Shown here in pieces: positions 6,300 to 7,276 of a DNA stretch of 7,276 nt; position 1 is the first letter of the stretch, and each line of letters begins with the position of its first letter. Location: the NCBI GenBank assembly GCA_003505715.1, contig DNXU01000369.1:9384-16659 (forward strand). The letters are read 5' to 3'. Source of the DNA: Cyanobacteria bacterium UBA8803. GTDB taxonomy: Bacteria; Cyanobacteriota; Cyanobacteriia; Cyanobacteriales; Coleofasciculaceae. The translations under genes and the position numbers were made by a program. A model generated the notes under the pieces. The model did no database searches. It saw only the letters and a program-made list of their open reading frames with translations, and was not told the origin of the DNA.

Positions 6300-7199
6300 C
6301 TAAATCAGGCGGGGGTCTAAAGCATCTCTTAGACCATCTCCGAGCAGGTTGAAGGCCAAAACGGTTAGGGTGATAAATAAACCAGGGAATAAGATAGTCC
6401 AGGGCGACGATAAAGAATAGCCACCCTTAAAAGCATCAGACAGCATTGTGCCCAATTCGGGAGTAGGAGGTTGTGCGCCCAAACCTAAAAAGCCTAAACC
6501 AGCTGCTTCCAGGGTAGCGGTGCCAATAGCCAGAGTAGCCTGTACCACCACTGGCCCCAAGCTGGCTGGTAAGATGTGATGGAAAACAATCCGCGCTGGT
6601 GTGGCACCGAGGACTTTTACGGTTTGTACAAAGTCTTGCTCCCTGAGGGATAGCACCATACTGCGGGTTAGCCGGATGAAAATAGGAACTTGCACTACAC
6701 CAACGGCAATCATCACGCTGGGAATGCTAGGGCCAGTCACCGTCACGACGGCGATCGCTAAAAGAATTGAGGGAAACGCCAGTAGGATATCAGTGCCCCA
6801 CCCAATTAGCGTATCTAACCATCCTCTAAAATATCCAGCCACCAAACCTAACAGCAAACCGAGGCTCAGCCCCAATCCCACCGAAACCAAGCTGATAAAC
6901 AAAGAAGTCCGCAACCCATACCATACTAAGTCAAGGATGTCTCGTCCTAGCCCATCCGTACCAAACCAATGTTCGATGCTGGGGGGATGCAAGCGAGCTG
7001 CATAATTGCGGTCTGTAGCAGGTTCGTAAGGATTGATAATCGGTGCAACTAGAGCCATTAACATCAAGGGGATCGTTATCGCCAAACCCATCTTGCCAGA
7101 AGTCGATTGCCAAAACCGTCGAAAAAATAGGGAAAGGGAGGAGGGAGAGTGGGAAGAGGTAGAAATATTTTCATTCCTTCGTTGTGAGCTAAAGCTCAT
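6300..7199 (-). CDS. dppC: ABC transporter permease, DppC/OppC family (dipeptide/oligopeptide/nickel type)
   Basis: Complete 299-residue inner-membrane permease of the peptide/nickel ABC importer class, normally paired with a DppB-type permease, a solute-binding protein and DppD/F ATPases. The N-terminal tail (1-36) is Ser-rich. It is followed by TM1 (about 38-56) and the family block HWFGTDGLGRDIL (77-89). Further membrane segments lie near 99-121, 135-155, 161-180, 215-240 and 268-288. The EAA-type loop that contacts the ATPase is at about 190-211, with G198 and the closing Leu-Pro at 210-211. The C-terminus NLLGDGLRDALDPRL is characteristic. ATG 7199 is preferred over the in-frame TTG at 7211 because it is a canonical start, although the TAGG 4 nt upstream is a weak ribosome-binding site. 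No partner gene is in the window; they may lie to the right or elsewhere. The symbol is family-level and the substrate is unknown. Confidence 0.93.
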   Translation of the reverse strand: MSFSSQRRNENISTSSHSPSSLSLFFRRFWQSTSGKMGLAITIPLMLMALVAPIINPYEPATDRNYAARLHPPSIEHWFGTDGLGRDILDLVWYGLRTSLFISLVSVGLGLSLGLLLGLVAGYFRGWLDTLIGWGTDILLAFPSILLAIAVVTVTGPSIPSVMIAVGVVQVPIFIRLTRSMVLSLREQDFVQTVKVLGATPARIVFHHILPASLGPVVVQATLAIGTATLEAAGLGFLGLGAQPPTPELGTMLSDAFKGGYSLSSPWTILFPGLFITLTVLAFNLLGDGLRDALDPRLI

Positions 7200-7247
7200 G
7201 ATGCCTACCAAGATATAGCAATTCTTCTTCAGGTAAAATACATTAAT

Positions 7248-7276
7248 TCATCCCCCATCCCTCATCCCTCATCCCT
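7248..7276. repeat. Third heptanucleotide tandem repeat (TCATCCC), at least 4 copies, cut by the window edge
   Basis: TCATCCC, CCATCCC, TCATCCC and TCATCCC, then a T at the window end. The array lies about 50 bp upstream of the permease start and probably continues beyond the edge. Its unit resembles the reverse complement of the GATGGGT array (CATCACC versus CATCCCT), suggesting related STRR families. Confidence 0.9.

Noticed and set aside
6601..7005. 134-residue plus-strand ORF opposite the permease
   Set aside because: It is antisense to a complete, well-recognised DppC-family gene.

Overview
The window comes from a filamentous-type cyanobacterium. Seven copies of the HIP1 octamer GCGATCGC occur in 7.3 kb, several 7-bp tandem repeats of the cyanobacterial STRR kind are present, and the main gene pairs a two-partner-secretion domain with a CHAT domain, an architecture typical of multicellular cyanobacteria. 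No rRNA, tRNA, CRISPR array or intact insertion sequence was found.

Layout. Bases 1-220 are a leader region ending in a strong Shine-Dalgarno sequence. Bases 221-4831 (+) encode one very large protein of 1536 residues: signal peptide, TPS/filamentous-haemagglutinin domain, long beta-solenoid, proline-rich linker and a C-terminal CHAT (caspase-like) domain whose His and Cys are both present. Bases 4832-5141 are non-coding and hold a compact set of complementary arms that could fold as a three-way junction. Bases 5142-5342 (+) encode a 66-residue, very acidic, tryptophan-rich protein with an internal duplication; I do not recognise its family. Bases 5518-5821 (-) are the remnant of a YjbQ-family gene that has lost its 5' end at a heptamer tandem repeat and carries a one-base frameshift. 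Bases 6066-6245 (+) encode a possible 59-residue coiled-coil protein. A perfect 13-bp-arm palindrome at 6248-6276 lies between that ORF and the convergent gene at 6300-7199 (-), an intact DppC/OppC-type ABC transporter permease. The window ends inside another heptamer repeat array.

How the parts relate. The large protein should be exported by Sec and then across the outer membrane by an FhaC/ShlB-type transporter, which is not in the window. It would place a caspase-like domain at or outside the cell surface. The Trp-rich small gene follows on the same strand 310 bp downstream and could be functionally linked, but only proximity supports this. The region 4832-6300 looks like a decayed, repeat-rich interval between two well-preserved genes. 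The permease belongs to a separate transcription unit entering from the right edge.
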